A stretch of DNA of 64,000 bases from Daejeonella sp036676565 (GTDB taxonomy: Bacteria; Bacteroidota; Bacteroidia; Sphingobacteriales; Sphingobacteriaceae). The notes under the pieces were generated by a model that worked only from the letters and a program-made list of their open reading frames with translations, made no database searches and was not told the DNA's origin. A program made the translations under genes and the position numbers. The stretch is from NCBI GenBank assembly GCA_036676565.1, contig JAKFCP010000014.1, forward strand, positions 62,001 to 126,000. The letters run 5' to 3'. This document shows, piece by piece, positions 18,574 to 27,722 of the stretch (position 1 is the stretch's first letter; each line of letters starts with the position of its first letter).

Positions 18574-20949
18574 TTAAAATGGCATTCCAATTCCAAAATT
18601 GTACTGTACGAAGCGATAAACATCTGGCCGGTGGGTGCTGGCATAATTATCTTTGAATTCCGTTTTATTGAAAAGATATTTTATCACATATTGATCTGAA
18701 CCATTGAATTGAGGGTCTTTTACTTTAATACCTGCATCCAGTCTGAAAACAAAATAATTTAGGTCAAAACGTAAACCCGCTCCTACTCCTACTGCCAGCT
18801 GGTTGAAAAATTGATTAAATTTAAATTCCCCTCCCGGATTTTCGACACTTGCCTTTCTCCTCCAAATATTCCCGAAATCAGCAAATGTGGCACCTTTTAC
18901 CTTTGCACCCATGAAGCTATTGACAATTTTAAACCTATACTCAAGGTTCCCTTCCAGTTTATATTCGCCTAACTGATCCAGATTCCGAAGGTTTGCTCTG
19001 AGAGTATCTGCCTTACCATCTGTTCCCAAAACAGCCCTGTTATAGTTTCCGGGGCCCAAAGTACGTGCCTGCCATGCCCTGACCCCACTTGATCCTCCAG
19101 CAAAGAAATTCTTTTCGAAGGTCAGCAGATCGCTATTTCCATAGGCCAGTCCAACTCCCGGATTCAAACGCGCAACGAATTGCTTATCGCCACCGAAATA
19201 GCGGTAGTACCGTATATCCAATTCGGTTTTTACATATTGCTGATAGGGTAAACCGAAAATGGTTCTAAATCCATCAGCATCTCTTTTAAATTTGATCAGC
19301 TTATCAAGAATACCAAGGGAATTCCCGGCTAAGTCGACCGCACCTCTAAAAAACAGGAAATTATTATAATTATCGAGTCTGTTGGCATTATAAGTGAAAG
19401 CATATTGGCTCCCTAAATTGAAGAATCGGCGGTCATTCGTTTTAACATACAAGCCAAATCCACGTTGTAATAAACTATCTCTGAACACCGGGTCAAGTAC
19501 TCCCTTTCTAAACTCAATATTGATTGGGGTATAAGAATGGAGTTTGGATTTGGTCTCTACCCAATCATAAGTAATGGAATTTATAAATACCCTGCTTCTG
19601 AAAGCAGACCGCTGGTCAAAAGATTGCATACTACTGGAAATTGTAGTATGAGGCATTCCATTTCTTCCTATATCCGGGATTCTGAATGGGACGAGCAATT
19701 TCGGAAGGATCAGATTAATTCCAAGCTGAAGGTCTCTGCTGAAAACCCGATCCAGTATTTTTTTATCTGAGGTAGCATCAAATAAAACACCGTATTTCGC
19801 TTTTACTTCAAGAAGCTCGGCTCCTCCGAAAAGATTTCTGTTTGTATAGGTATTCCCAATGTTAAATCCGTTCCGCCCTGAGTTGAATGTATATTCACCC
19901 TCAATTCTATTGCTCATCCGCTTCAGGGGTGAAATATCATATATGGGATTAAGCTTATTTGTACTGTCGCTGGCTTTGGTATAATCAATTTTAAGATTTC
20001 TGAAAACGTTCAGGTCATAAAGCCTGTCGTATGTAAGTTCCTCATTTTCAATATTATAAATATCATCCTTTTTTAAAAAGATATATTTCTTGATCGGTTT
20101 TGGTTTGAATTTGCCGGAGTAATCGATAAAACGAAACTGGGAGTCAACCTGCAGGGTATCTGTCTTTAATCCTTCAAACTTACCTTCACTGGTCCGGATG
20201 GTTGCCTGACTGTTATTAATCGTATAAACCTGGTGTGCCGACTTTCCTTCAGGATTGCTAAGAAACAACTTCAGATCTGCCTGACTGTCGGATAAATTAC
20301 TGTCCACATCAAATCTTACATACTGACGAACGTAATCGAAATATCCGTTTTTCTTCATCATACGGTAGATTTGTTCACGTTCCAGGGCAAGTGAGTCTGA
20401 ATCAAACCTATTACCCTCCTTCAATCGGCTGAAACTCCCCCGATTTTTTTCATAGATCGCTAAAACTGCAGAATCAGCAATTTGATATCCTATTTTTCTG
20501 ATTTTAAATTCAGGACCCTGAGCAGCTACAAATTTGATAATTGCATGTTTATCCTTAACTTCTATTTCACTCTTAACTTTCGCATTGAAAAATCCTTTGG
20601 TTGCCAGAAATTTTTCTATCTGAACCCTGGATATCTCCACAAGAGAACTGTCAAGCAGGTGCGGAGCTTCTCCAATGGCCTTTACTTTGTCTGTTCTGTA
20701 TTTACCATTTCGTGTATTGAAGGTATTATACAAAGCCAGATTCAATCGTGAGTTTGTGCGAATATCACTTTGCACAAAGGTTAGGGCAGTTTCTTTAAAT
20801 TGCTTATCTACCCCTATCAGTTCAACCTTTTTCACAAGAGCCTGATCTTCGGCTAGATATCGTGTTGCATTACACGAGCCTAAGATTAATATAATCAAAA
20901 GCAGTATACTTGCAAGTAAGGAACTAGGGTAGATAAAATATGATCTCAA
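18574..20949 (-). CDS. BamA/TamA-family outer-membrane lipoprotein, TTG start
   Basis: 791 residues. The only start compatible with the signal is a TTG at 20949; a stop codon lies upstream in frame. The signal (PSSLLASILLLIILILGSC) ends in a lipobox, lipidated at Cys26. POTRA-like repeats follow (KKVELIG, RVQIEKFLATKGFFNAKV, EQIYRMMKKNGYFDYVRQY). The C-terminal half is a BamA-type surface-antigen barrel with NFFAGGSSGVRAWQARTLGPG (the VRGF-like loop 6 motif) and a final strand ending in an aromatic, FGIGMPF. A lipidated TamA-like insertase is common in Bacteroidota. Its start overlaps the start of the divergent RNA methyltransferase gene by 10 bp. Confidence 0.85.
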   Translation of the reverse strand: MRSYFIYPSSLLASILLLIILILGSCNATRYLAEDQALVKKVELIGVDKQFKETALTFVQSDIRTNSRLNLALYNTFNTRNGKYRTDKVKAIGEAPHLLDSSLVEISRVQIEKFLATKGFFNAKVKSEIEVKDKHAIIKFVAAQGPEFKIRKIGYQIADSAVLAIYEKNRGSFSRLKEGNRFDSDSLALEREQIYRMMKKNGYFDYVRQYVRFDVDSNLSDSQADLKLFLSNPEGKSAHQVYTINNSQATIRTSEGKFEGLKTDTLQVDSQFRFIDYSGKFKPKPIKKYIFLKKDDIYNIENEELTYDRLYDLNVFRNLKIDYTKASDSTNKLNPIYDISPLKRMSNRIEGEYTFNSGRNGFNIGNTYTNRNLFGGAELLEVKAKYGVLFDATSDKKILDRVFSRDLQLGINLILPKLLVPFRIPDIGRNGMPHTTISSSMQSFDQRSAFRSRVFINSITYDWVETKSKLHSYTPINIEFRKGVLDPVFRDSLLQRGFGLYVKTNDRRFFNLGSQYAFTYNANRLDNYNNFLFFRGAVDLAGNSLGILDKLIKFKRDADGFRTIFGLPYQQYVKTELDIRYYRYFGGDKQFVARLNPGVGLAYGNSDLLTFEKNFFAGGSSGVRAWQARTLGPGNYNRAVLGTDGKADTLRANLRNLDQLGEYKLEGNLEYRFKIVNSFMGAKVKGATFADFGNIWRRKASVENPGGEFKFNQFFNQLAVGVGAGLRFDLNYFVFRLDAGIKVKDPQFNGSDQYVIKYLFNKTEFKDNYASTHRPDVYRFVQYNFGIGMPF

Positions 20950-21683
20950 AGTCTCAAATAAGTTTTATAAAATCTTTACATCAAAAAAAAATCCGAAAAG
21001 AACAGGGCCTTTTCATTGTTGAAGGCTTAAAATCAATTCAGGAATTTTTAAATTCTGATTACGTTGTTGATTCTGTCTATTACACAGAAAATTTGATGCC
21101 AAAGTTGGGCAATTTATCACGAAATATAAAGTCAGTTGAAATTACAGAATCAGAATTATCCAGAATAAGTGCATTAAGCGCTCCACAGGCAATACTTGCT
21201 GTTGTTCAGATACCAAAGCAAAGTGATTTAAACATAAAAAAACTTCGTGGTTCATTCCTTATAGCCCTGGATGGCATACAAGATCCGGGCAATTTGGGTA
21301 CGATTATTCGAACTGCAGATTGGTTTGGATTGAATACGATTTTATGTTCAATGGATACTGCTGAAGCATACAATCCTAAAGTAGTGCAGGCCAGTATGGG
21401 ATCATTATCGCGGGTGAATGTTATCTATACTGTGCTCGAAGATTTTCTGGATCAGACCAGTCTTCCGGTTTACGGCGCTTTACTCGATGGGAAGTCAATT
21501 TATGAAACCAATTTCGGACAGGAAGGAATTATATTACTGGGGAATGAAGGGAAGGGAATTAGTAACGAACTTCAAAGCAGAATCCACTCTCCGGTTACGA
21601 TTCCAAGGTTTGGAAAAGCTGAATCTCTGAATGTTGCTATTTCTGCTTCTATATTTTGTTCAGAATTAAGAAGAAAATCATAA
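20940..21683 (+). CDS. TrmH/SpoU-family RNA 2'-O-methyltransferase
   Basis: 247 residues. N-terminal SpoU-sub-bind-like domain (about 1-90, starting MISKSQISFIKSLHQKKIRKEQGLFIVEG), then the SPOUT knot with all three motifs: ALDGIQDPGNLGTIIRTADWFG, LLGNEGKGISNE and IPRFGKAESLNVAISASI. Such proteins methylate ribose in rRNA or tRNA; the target (RlmB-like G2251, or other) cannot be fixed by sequence alone. The promoter must lie inside the divergent TamA-like gene because the two starts overlap. Confidence 0.9.
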   Translation: MISKSQISFIKSLHQKKIRKEQGLFIVEGLKSIQEFLNSDYVVDSVYYTENLMPKLGNLSRNIKSVEITESELSRISALSAPQAILAVVQIPKQSDLNIKKLRGSFLIALDGIQDPGNLGTIIRTADWFGLNTILCSMDTAEAYNPKVVQASMGSLSRVNVIYTVLEDFLDQTSLPVYGALLDGKSIYETNFGQEGIILLGNEGKGISNELQSRIHSPVTIPRFGKAESLNVAISASIFCSELRRKS

Positions 21684-21685
21684 AT

Positions 21686-21719
21686 TTTGTTGGGTAGCAA
21701 TAATTAATTGCTACTTTTG
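21686..21719 (+). promoter_or_regulatory. Promoter of tRNA-Cys
   Basis: TACTTTTG at 21712-21719 matches TAnnTTTG and lies 17 bp before the tRNA, the same distance as at tRNA-Arg. A TTTG is at 21686-21689, with a longer spacer than usual. The palindrome TAGCAATAATTAATTGCTA sits in the spacer. Confidence 0.5.
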
Positions 21720-21736
21720 CATTCCTTAATACATAA

Positions 21737-21807
21737 GGTCGGGTGGCCGAGTGGCTAGGCAGAGGTCTGCAAAACCTTTTACAGCGGTTCGAACCCGCTC
21801 CTGACCT
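21737..21807 (+). tRNA. tRNA-Cys (anticodon GCA)
   Basis: Acceptor GGTCGGG pairs with CCTGACC, discriminator T (as in other bacterial tRNA-Cys), anticodon loop CTGCAAA giving GCA, T-arm GCGGTTCGAACCCGC. CCA is not encoded. Confidence 0.95.
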
Positions 21808-21832
21808 CAATTAAAATATTAAATTTAAAACC

Positions 21833-22015
21833 ATGGGTGTTACACGTTTAAAGAGAAAAGACAGAAAAAATAAAACTACTTCACGTTTAGAAGTTCAGTT
21901 TTTGAAATTAGGCCGGAATATTGAAACCGGAAGCCGTTCAGCAGAATCTGCCACCGGACAAATAGCTAAAAACAATGCGGTTCTTGCTGCTATTGAAGCT
22001 GCTGCTAAGAAATAA
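21833..22015 (+). CDS. Small conserved basic protein of Bacteroidota (60 aa)
   Basis: 60 residues, very basic at the N-terminus (MGVTRLKRKDRKNKTT), then an Ala-rich helix ending AAIEAAAKK. I recall similar short proteins across Bacteroidota with no assigned role; that is memory, not a search. The gene starts 25 bp after tRNA-Cys, has its own terminator, and uses common codons, so it is likely real. The charge pattern would suit RNA or ribosome binding. Confidence 0.7.
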   Translation: MGVTRLKRKDRKNKTTSRLEVQFLKLGRNIETGSRSAESATGQIAKNNAVLAAIEAAAKK

Positions 22016-22036
22016 TTAGCTTTATTTGAAATATTC

Positions 22037-22070
22037 AATCCTGGTCTTTTCAGATCAGGATTTTTTTTGT
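22037..22070 (+). terminator. Intrinsic terminator after the 60-aa gene
   Basis: AATCCTG ... CAGGATT stem with an inner TCT/AGA and a TTTTC loop, followed by TTTTTTTT. Confidence 0.85.
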
Positions 22071-22152
22071 CCGGTAATTTCTGAAATTATACCGTTAAAT
22101 AATTTTTCCGGGTATAATCAGGCTCCAGTTTTTTTTCTGTTTAAATTCATTA

Positions 22153-22185
22153 AACGCTGACAGGGTTTTAAACCCTGTCAGCGTT
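22153..22185. repeat. REP palindrome 1
   Basis: Perfect inverted repeat AACGCTGACAGGGTTT / AAACCCTGTCAGCGTT with one central base, followed by TTGGAAT. Same core (GCTGACAGGG) as all other REPs listed here. Confidence 0.9.
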
Positions 22186-22325
22186 TTGGAATTTATTTGA
22201 AAAATTAAAACAGGGTCGTTTCATTACAGGATTCAATTTGTCCGTTAATCTCCCCACCCATACCGTTTACTAATCTATCTAACCAAAATCAAAATTCGGT
22301 GTGTTTTCTGGTTAAATTCAACTAT

Positions 22326-22358
22326 AACGCTGACAGGGTTTAAAACCCTGTCAGCGTT
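22326..22358. repeat. REP palindrome 2
   Basis: Same perfect palindrome and the same following TTGGAAT as REP 1, in the same orientation. It ends 24 bp before the RAYT start codon, so it is in that gene's leader. Confidence 0.9.
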
Positions 22359-22382
22359 TTGGAATATACAATTGAGATCATC

Positions 22383-23000
22383 ATGAAAAAAAACACCGCA
22401 CCTTTAGCACCTGATACCTTTTACCACATATTCAACCGGGGTATAAATAAGGAGACTATTTTTAAAGAAAAAAGAAATTATACCTATTTCCTGAATAAAT
22501 ACTTAAAATTTATAAGTCCTATTGCCTATACTTATGCTTTTTGTCTTTTAAAAAATCATTTCCACTTCCTGATTCGTACCCGATCTGAAGAAACATTGAA
22601 GAAAATTATCCCTGAAGAGAAAGGGTATCCAACTGAAAAAATAATCAGCTTACAATTCAGTCACCTTTTTAACAGCTATGCACAGGCTATTAATAAAAGG
22701 TATTCAAGAACCGGTGGATTATTCGAAACCCCGTTCAGGAGAATCGAAGTCAATGAAGAGTACTATTTAATTCAACTAATCGCTTACATCCATCTTAATC
22801 CGCTGAAACACGGTTTTACTAAAGATTATATTAACTACCTCTACTCTTCATATCATTTATTGATGCAGGGTAAAAGCAAAATTCTGGAAACCGAAACTGT
22901 CATGAATTGGTTCGGGGGCCAGCAACTATTCAGCAGTTTTCATAACAATTGTTCTGAAACACTGGATTTTAATTCGAAAATGACTTTTGATTTTGATTAG
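22383..23000 (+). CDS. REP-associated tyrosine transposase (RAYT, Y1_Tnp/TnpA_REP family)
   Basis: The ATG at 22383 gives 205 residues; an upstream TTG at 22359 abuts REP 2 and is less likely. Motifs: YHIFNRGINKETIF at the start, CLLKNHFHFLIR (HUH histidines), and LIAYIHLNPLKHG (typical RAYT YIHxNP). It is flanked by two REP palindromes upstream and one or two downstream, the classical RAYT-REP arrangement. RAYTs are domesticated IS200/IS605 relatives that process REP hairpins as single-stranded DNA. More REPs of the same core are at 55286-55412. Confidence 0.93.
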   Translation: MKKNTAPLAPDTFYHIFNRGINKETIFKEKRNYTYFLNKYLKFISPIAYTYAFCLLKNHFHFLIRTRSEETLKKIIPEEKGYPTEKIISLQFSHLFNSYAQAINKRYSRTGGLFETPFRRIEVNEEYYLIQLIAYIHLNPLKHGFTKDYINYLYSSYHLLMQGKSKILETETVMNWFGGQQLFSSFHNNCSETLDFNSKMTFDFD

Positions 23001-23010
23001 TAAATGCTGG

Positions 23011-23073
23011 ATAAGGCTGACAGGGTATTGAACCCTGTCAGCCTTATCAGCGTGATTATAACCCTGTCTGCGT
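23011..23073. repeat. REP palindrome 3 plus a decayed REP
   Basis: ATAAGGCTGACAGGG ... CCCTGTCAGCCTTAT (23011-23047), loop of mismatched bases. A partial copy (cagcgtgattataACCCTGTCTGCGTTaac) follows to 23073 and forms the last codons of pyrD on the minus strand. Confidence 0.85.
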
Positions 23074-24090
23074 TAACAAGCTCCTCAGTATTTTTTTGAT
23101 CAAACCAGGGCCTTCATAAATAAATCCGGTATAGATCTGAATCAAAGACGCACCAGCCCTTATCTTCTCCAGAGCATCCTCGGGACTATGAATCCCCCCT
23201 ACTCCAATAATTACAAAGCTTTTACCAGATTGTTCAGACAAGTAGCGTATAACCTCTGTAGATCGTTTAGTTAAAGGTTTACCACTTAGTCCACCACTTT
23301 CATTCTTCAGGTTTTCAGGCGCTGATAAGCCTTCTCTTGAAAGAGTTGTGTTGGTTGCAATCACACCGGCAATTTTAGTTTCCTTAACAATCTCAATAAT
23401 ATCATCCAGCTGAGAATTTGTAAGATCAGGCGCTATTTTTAACAGGATAGGACGTGATACATCGTTCTTTCTGTTCCGCTGCTGCAGGGTGTTCAATATG
23501 TTTTTAAGTGGTTCCTTCTCCTGTAATTCGCGTAAACCAGGCGTATTGGGGGAACTTACATTGACAACAAAATAATCGACCACATCGAATAAACGGTCGA
23601 AACATTTTATATAATCATTAACCGCATCTTCATTCGGCGTATGCTTATTCTTACCGATATTTCCTCCGATAATCATTCCCTTCTTATCAATCCTCTTCAG
23701 GCGGTCAGCTGCTACATCAACCCCTTGATTATTAAAGCCCATCCGATTAATAAGGGCATCATCCGATGGCAATCTGAACATTCTGGGTTTGTCATTACCT
23801 GGTTGTGGCAAAGGGGTAACTGTACCAATCTCAATAAAACCAAAACCAAATTCTGCAAGATCCTCTACCATGGAAGCATTTTTATCAAAACCGGCTGCCA
23901 ATCCAAGCGGATTTTTAAATTTCAAACCCATTACCTCTCTTTCCAGACGCTTATCTACAAGCTGCAAGGATGATTTCAATAATGACCTAACTCCCCATAC
24001 GCGATTAACTCTGCGCAATCCTCCGGTCACCAAATGATGAATATTTTCAGGGTCAAATTGAAATAAAATGGGTTTGATAAGCTTGTACAT
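23056..24090 (-). CDS. pyrD: Dihydroorotate dehydrogenase, quinone-dependent (class 2)
   Basis: 344 residues. N-terminal quinone-binding helices (YKLIKPILFQFDPENIHHL) define class 2. FMN and active-site motifs: GLAAGFDKNA, NRMGFNNQG, NVSSPNTPGLRELQ (catalytic Ser in VSSPNT), KIAPDLT and GVGGI. It oxidises dihydroorotate to orotate in pyrimidine synthesis at the inner membrane. The last residues (LTQTGL) are encoded by a decayed REP element, so the native C-terminus was probably slightly different. Confidence 0.96.
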   Translation of the reverse strand: MYKLIKPILFQFDPENIHHLVTGGLRRVNRVWGVRSLLKSSLQLVDKRLEREVMGLKFKNPLGLAAGFDKNASMVEDLAEFGFGFIEIGTVTPLPQPGNDKPRMFRLPSDDALINRMGFNNQGVDVAADRLKRIDKKGMIIGGNIGKNKHTPNEDAVNDYIKCFDRLFDVVDYFVVNVSSPNTPGLRELQEKEPLKNILNTLQQRNRKNDVSRPILLKIAPDLTNSQLDDIIEIVKETKIAGVIATNTTLSREGLSAPENLKNESGGLSGKPLTKRSTEVIRYLSEQSGKSFVIIGVGGIHSPEDALEKIRAGASLIQIYTGFIYEGPGLIKKILRSLLTQTGL

Positions 24091-24300
24091 GACGCGAAGT
24101 TACAGGTTTGATTTAGATTTTCATTTCGGGCCTTCGAAAAAACACGCTTGTATTTCTGATAAAATTCCTATTTGAAAAATTCCAATGGGTAAAAAACTCT
24201 TCGTAACAATTAAATTACTTAACAAAATCTTAACACAGACTTGTAATTACTAGATATATAATTTACATTACCATGACATTATAGCAATAGCATAGAAAAG

Positions 24301-25050
24301 ATGGCTTTAACTGAACAAATGCAAGGCCAGGGAACATGGCTATTCAAACATCGCGGAGTATTACCTCTTATCATTTTTGTGATTGGAGCGGGCTTATTTT
24401 TAAAGAACGAATCAAGTCCGGAGAACTGGATTCTAAAGGAAGAAATCCAGCATTATTTATATGAATTATGCTGTCTAATTGTATCGTTTATAGGTTTCTT
24501 TATTCGGATATACACAGTAGGTTATAGCCGTCCAAATACTTCGGGAAGGAACACCAAACAACAAGTGGCCGATGAACTCAACACAACCGGCATTTACTCG
24601 ATCGTAAGAAATCCACTCTATGTCGGCAACTTCTTTATGTGGCTTGGAATAGCAATGCTTACAGGCAATTTCTGGTTTATTATTGCTTTTACTCTATTTT
24701 ATTTTCTCTATTATGAACGAATTATTTTTACAGAAGAAGAATTCCTAAAGAATAAATTCGGAGATGCCTACCTGGACTGGGCGAAAAAAACGCCGATAAT
24801 AGTACCCAAATTCAGTTCATTTGTTAAATCTGAGTATAGTTTTAACTGGAAAAAAGTATTACGTCAGGAAAAAAATGGATTTGCTGCCCTCTTGATCATC
24901 TTTTGTCTGTTTGATGCAGCTGGTGAACTGATCAAAAAACAACCGAATATCAATGAGACCCTGCAATTATTAGGTTTATTTTCGGTTATTATCTATTTCA
25001 TATTAAAGTTCATAAAATACAGAACAAAGCTGCTGCAGGACCCTGTTTAA
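24301..25050 (+). CDS. Isoprenylcysteine carboxyl methyltransferase-family integral membrane protein
   Basis: 249 residues with about five hydrophobic segments. The SAM-binding region of the ICMT/PEMT group is clear: TGIYSIVRNPLYVGNFF, then YYERIIFTEEEFLKNKFGDAYLDWAKKTP, with the conserved Arg-Asn-Pro and Glu-Glu. Bacterial members methylate lipids or unknown small acceptors. Converges on the asmA-like gene with a 12-bp gap, without an obvious terminator. Confidence 0.8.
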   Translation: MALTEQMQGQGTWLFKHRGVLPLIIFVIGAGLFLKNESSPENWILKEEIQHYLYELCCLIVSFIGFFIRIYTVGYSRPNTSGRNTKQQVADELNTTGIYSIVRNPLYVGNFFMWLGIAMLTGNFWFIIAFTLFYFLYYERIIFTEEEFLKNKFGDAYLDWAKKTPIIVPKFSSFVKSEYSFNWKKVLRQEKNGFAALLIIFCLFDAAGELIKKQPNINETLQLLGLFSVIIYFILKFIKYRTKLLQDPV

Positions 25051-25062
25051 ATGTCCTGAATA

Positions 25063-27477
25063 TTAATTAACGGCCTTGTCCGATTTTTTTCCCAGGCGAA
25101 TTTTCACTTTACCGTCTTCACCATCTACCGCACGGAGATTGAGGACTATCCCCTTCAATGACCGCTCCCTTTTCTCGTCAGCATCTGTTATTAATTCATC
25201 CCTTCGGGGATTTCGAAGCGGAATAAGCATTCCGATATCTGTACCTTTCCCGAAGCCATAAACCCCTGAAAGATAAATATTCAAAACACTGGATCTGATC
25301 TCCATCGGAGGAATATTCACTTTATCCCTCGAAATGCTTAATGTATTTTTCAAATTCATAAATGTGATATTCGAAAAATCCCGATTCGGAAATGCAAAAT
25401 TCCCGATTTTGTACATCGGCTCGAAGTTAACAAGAGAACCGTTGCGGATATCAAAGCTAACTTTCCCGATTAATGAACGTGGAACGATCTTCCCTGTCGG
25501 GAGCATAGAACCCGAGACCGATGCATCACCAAAAAATGTTCCTCTCAAATTCTTATCAGTAATCGCATCCTGTCCGAAATTCTCAAAGGCATAAAACAAA
25601 TTCTGCACATTAACATTATTGATCCTTGAATTCACATTGAATTGATTCACCGGGCCACTTTGATCTATGTTACCTTTAATATCCATACTTCCTCCACCCT
25701 GTTTAATGCTCATCCTGTTAATCAAAATACCTGATTGCTTAAGCGTGATATTTGATCTCAGATCCTTACCCTGGAAATTTTTATAAACCAGGCGGTCAAC
25801 CTCAATATCCATGACCATGCTGGCTTCTTCCAACATCTTATCCAGATTACCTGTAAAACGCTTTCCGGCAGGATTAGAACCACGCTTACGCTTATTAAGA
25901 AAAGCCAGGAATTCATTTAAATTAACATTCGGACTTTTAATCTTCCAGTCAATCAGAATCTTTTGAGGGTCAGTGTAATAAAAATTTGAGAAATTCTTCA
26001 GTACAGCCTCCATTGCCAAAGAAGTTGTTCCGCTTTTAACCTTCAGATTCTCTAAAAACAAATCCTCTCCTTTAAAATTCATCAGCATTTTAATATCCTT
26101 AAAAAGCAAATTCCGTGGATTATATGCAGCCGCTCCCTCTTTCACATTGACAGTACCGTATATATATCGTCTGCCTGTATCTACTTGATTGAATGGAGCT
26201 TTGTATGTTAGATTTAAATCTGCGGTACCGGCAGTAAATTCAAAAGTGTTTCCTCCAAATATCTTATTGAGCTTCTCAAGCTGAAAACCAGCCTTAAACT
26301 TTCCTGTAAAAACAGGATCTCTCAAGTCTGATATCTGAATAGAATCTGCTGTAAATGGAATTTCATAAAAATTGCCTTTCAAATTATAAAATGCAATTAA
26401 TGAATTGGGATCCTTTCGGGGAAGCCCCTTTTTCCATTCATTGGTATAAATCCCTGTAAAACTGCAATCTGTTATAGTTTCTCCACGGGTACTAAGAATA
26501 TTATCCTTTGCTTGAAAATTCACCTTAATCAATGGATCTCCACCCTGTTTAAATTTCCCGGACAAATAAGCATGGACTTCCAAAGGCTTCTTAACATCAT
26601 AGGGCTGTAATTTTGAAATTATATGTGGTGATAACAAACTTTTCGCATCCCTGAACAGAATGGATGGTGCCTGTATCTCGATCAGATAATCTGTATTATC
26701 TGATGAGAAATTAAGATTCCCTCCGATTAAAAAATCATCCTTATCGATTATGATCTCCTGTACTGGGATAGCCAACTGCCCTGTTTTATCGGTATATTTC
26801 ATATCGAGGTCAAGGTCAAGCAATTTCCCCTTCAAAAAGCTTCCTCTTTTCAGATTGAATGCAAAAAAATCAACTTGTGTCAGTGATTTCACATTTCCTT
26901 CCCATCCTCCAATTTTCTGATTAATCCTGCCCTTAAGATTTATGATACTGAACTTAAATAACTTATGCTTTTGCTGATCATCAATTGTAAATTTTACATC
27001 CTTTAAATTTACCCTGCTAATCTTTTTACTAAGCCCTCCCTTATCATCGGATGGCTTCTTCTTTTTGAAGATTTCGGTATTTCTTAAGCCAGTACTATCT
27101 GTCAGAAGATAAATTTCAGCATTTTTAAGCTCTATATCGCTGATCTTTATTGAACCCGAAAGGATAGAGAATGCATTGATAGCCACATATACATTTTTTG
27201 CCTTCAGAAGATCGTGTTTATGAACTGACCATAAACTATCCCTTAGAAGTACATCTTCCAAAGCAACTGAAATTCCGGGGAATCCCCGTATCAGAGAGGG
27301 TTCCATTCGGTTTATTGTAAGCTTGCCACTCAAATCCTCATTGAGCTGAGTTGTAATTGCAGTAAGGATTTCTTTCTTATGAGTATAAACATATGCCGCA
27401 AGCAGGATCCATGCAACCAGAAACAGACCTAGAATTAGTCCACTTATTCTTAAAGTTATTTTTAACGAACGCGACAT
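25063..27477 (-). CDS. AsmA-family protein
   Basis: 804 residues: one N-terminal membrane helix (about 8-32, ISGLILGLFLVAWILLAAYVY), then the AsmA opening LNEDLSGKLTINRMEPSLIRGFPGISVALEDVLLRD, repeated beta-strand segments, and the AsmA C-terminal region (LRGTFFGDASVSGSM, GSLVNFEPM). AsmA/TamB-like proteins are inner-membrane-anchored bridges implicated in lipid transport to the outer membrane. Single gene. Confidence 0.85.
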   Translation of the reverse strand: MSRSLKITLRISGLILGLFLVAWILLAAYVYTHKKEILTAITTQLNEDLSGKLTINRMEPSLIRGFPGISVALEDVLLRDSLWSVHKHDLLKAKNVYVAINAFSILSGSIKISDIELKNAEIYLLTDSTGLRNTEIFKKKKPSDDKGGLSKKISRVNLKDVKFTIDDQQKHKLFKFSIINLKGRINQKIGGWEGNVKSLTQVDFFAFNLKRGSFLKGKLLDLDLDMKYTDKTGQLAIPVQEIIIDKDDFLIGGNLNFSSDNTDYLIEIQAPSILFRDAKSLLSPHIISKLQPYDVKKPLEVHAYLSGKFKQGGDPLIKVNFQAKDNILSTRGETITDCSFTGIYTNEWKKGLPRKDPNSLIAFYNLKGNFYEIPFTADSIQISDLRDPVFTGKFKAGFQLEKLNKIFGGNTFEFTAGTADLNLTYKAPFNQVDTGRRYIYGTVNVKEGAAAYNPRNLLFKDIKMLMNFKGEDLFLENLKVKSGTTSLAMEAVLKNFSNFYYTDPQKILIDWKIKSPNVNLNEFLAFLNKRKRGSNPAGKRFTGNLDKMLEEASMVMDIEVDRLVYKNFQGKDLRSNITLKQSGILINRMSIKQGGGSMDIKGNIDQSGPVNQFNVNSRINNVNVQNLFYAFENFGQDAITDKNLRGTFFGDASVSGSMLPTGKIVPRSLIGKVSFDIRNGSLVNFEPMYKIGNFAFPNRDFSNITFMNLKNTLSISRDKVNIPPMEIRSSVLNIYLSGVYGFGKGTDIGMLIPLRNPRRDELITDADEKRERSLKGIVLNLRAVDGEDGKVKIRLGKKSDKAVN

Positions 27478-27666
27478 AGCTTAAAATTGAATTCCATAAG
27501 ACTGGGTATTACCCGTTTAATTATGCTAACACTTAATGTAAACAAAATATGAGCCAGTAATATTCCCTTCTGAAGTAATTATCATTTAACCCGGATACTG
27601 GCAGGCTGCGATTACATTTATTATCAATTCAGACCATCCCAGAAATGATCATAAAATTATAAGCAT

Positions 27667-27698
27667 AAAAAAAGAGACTATATTTAAATACAGCCTCT
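27667..27698 (-). terminator. Intrinsic terminator of the lipoprotein gene
   Basis: On the minus strand AGAGGCTGTATTT pairs with AAATATAGTCTCT (two G-T wobbles), then seven T. It lies about 25 bp after the stop of the gene at 27723-28430. Confidence 0.75.
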
Positions 27699-27722
27699 CC
27701 AATTAAAATTTTAACAATTCAA

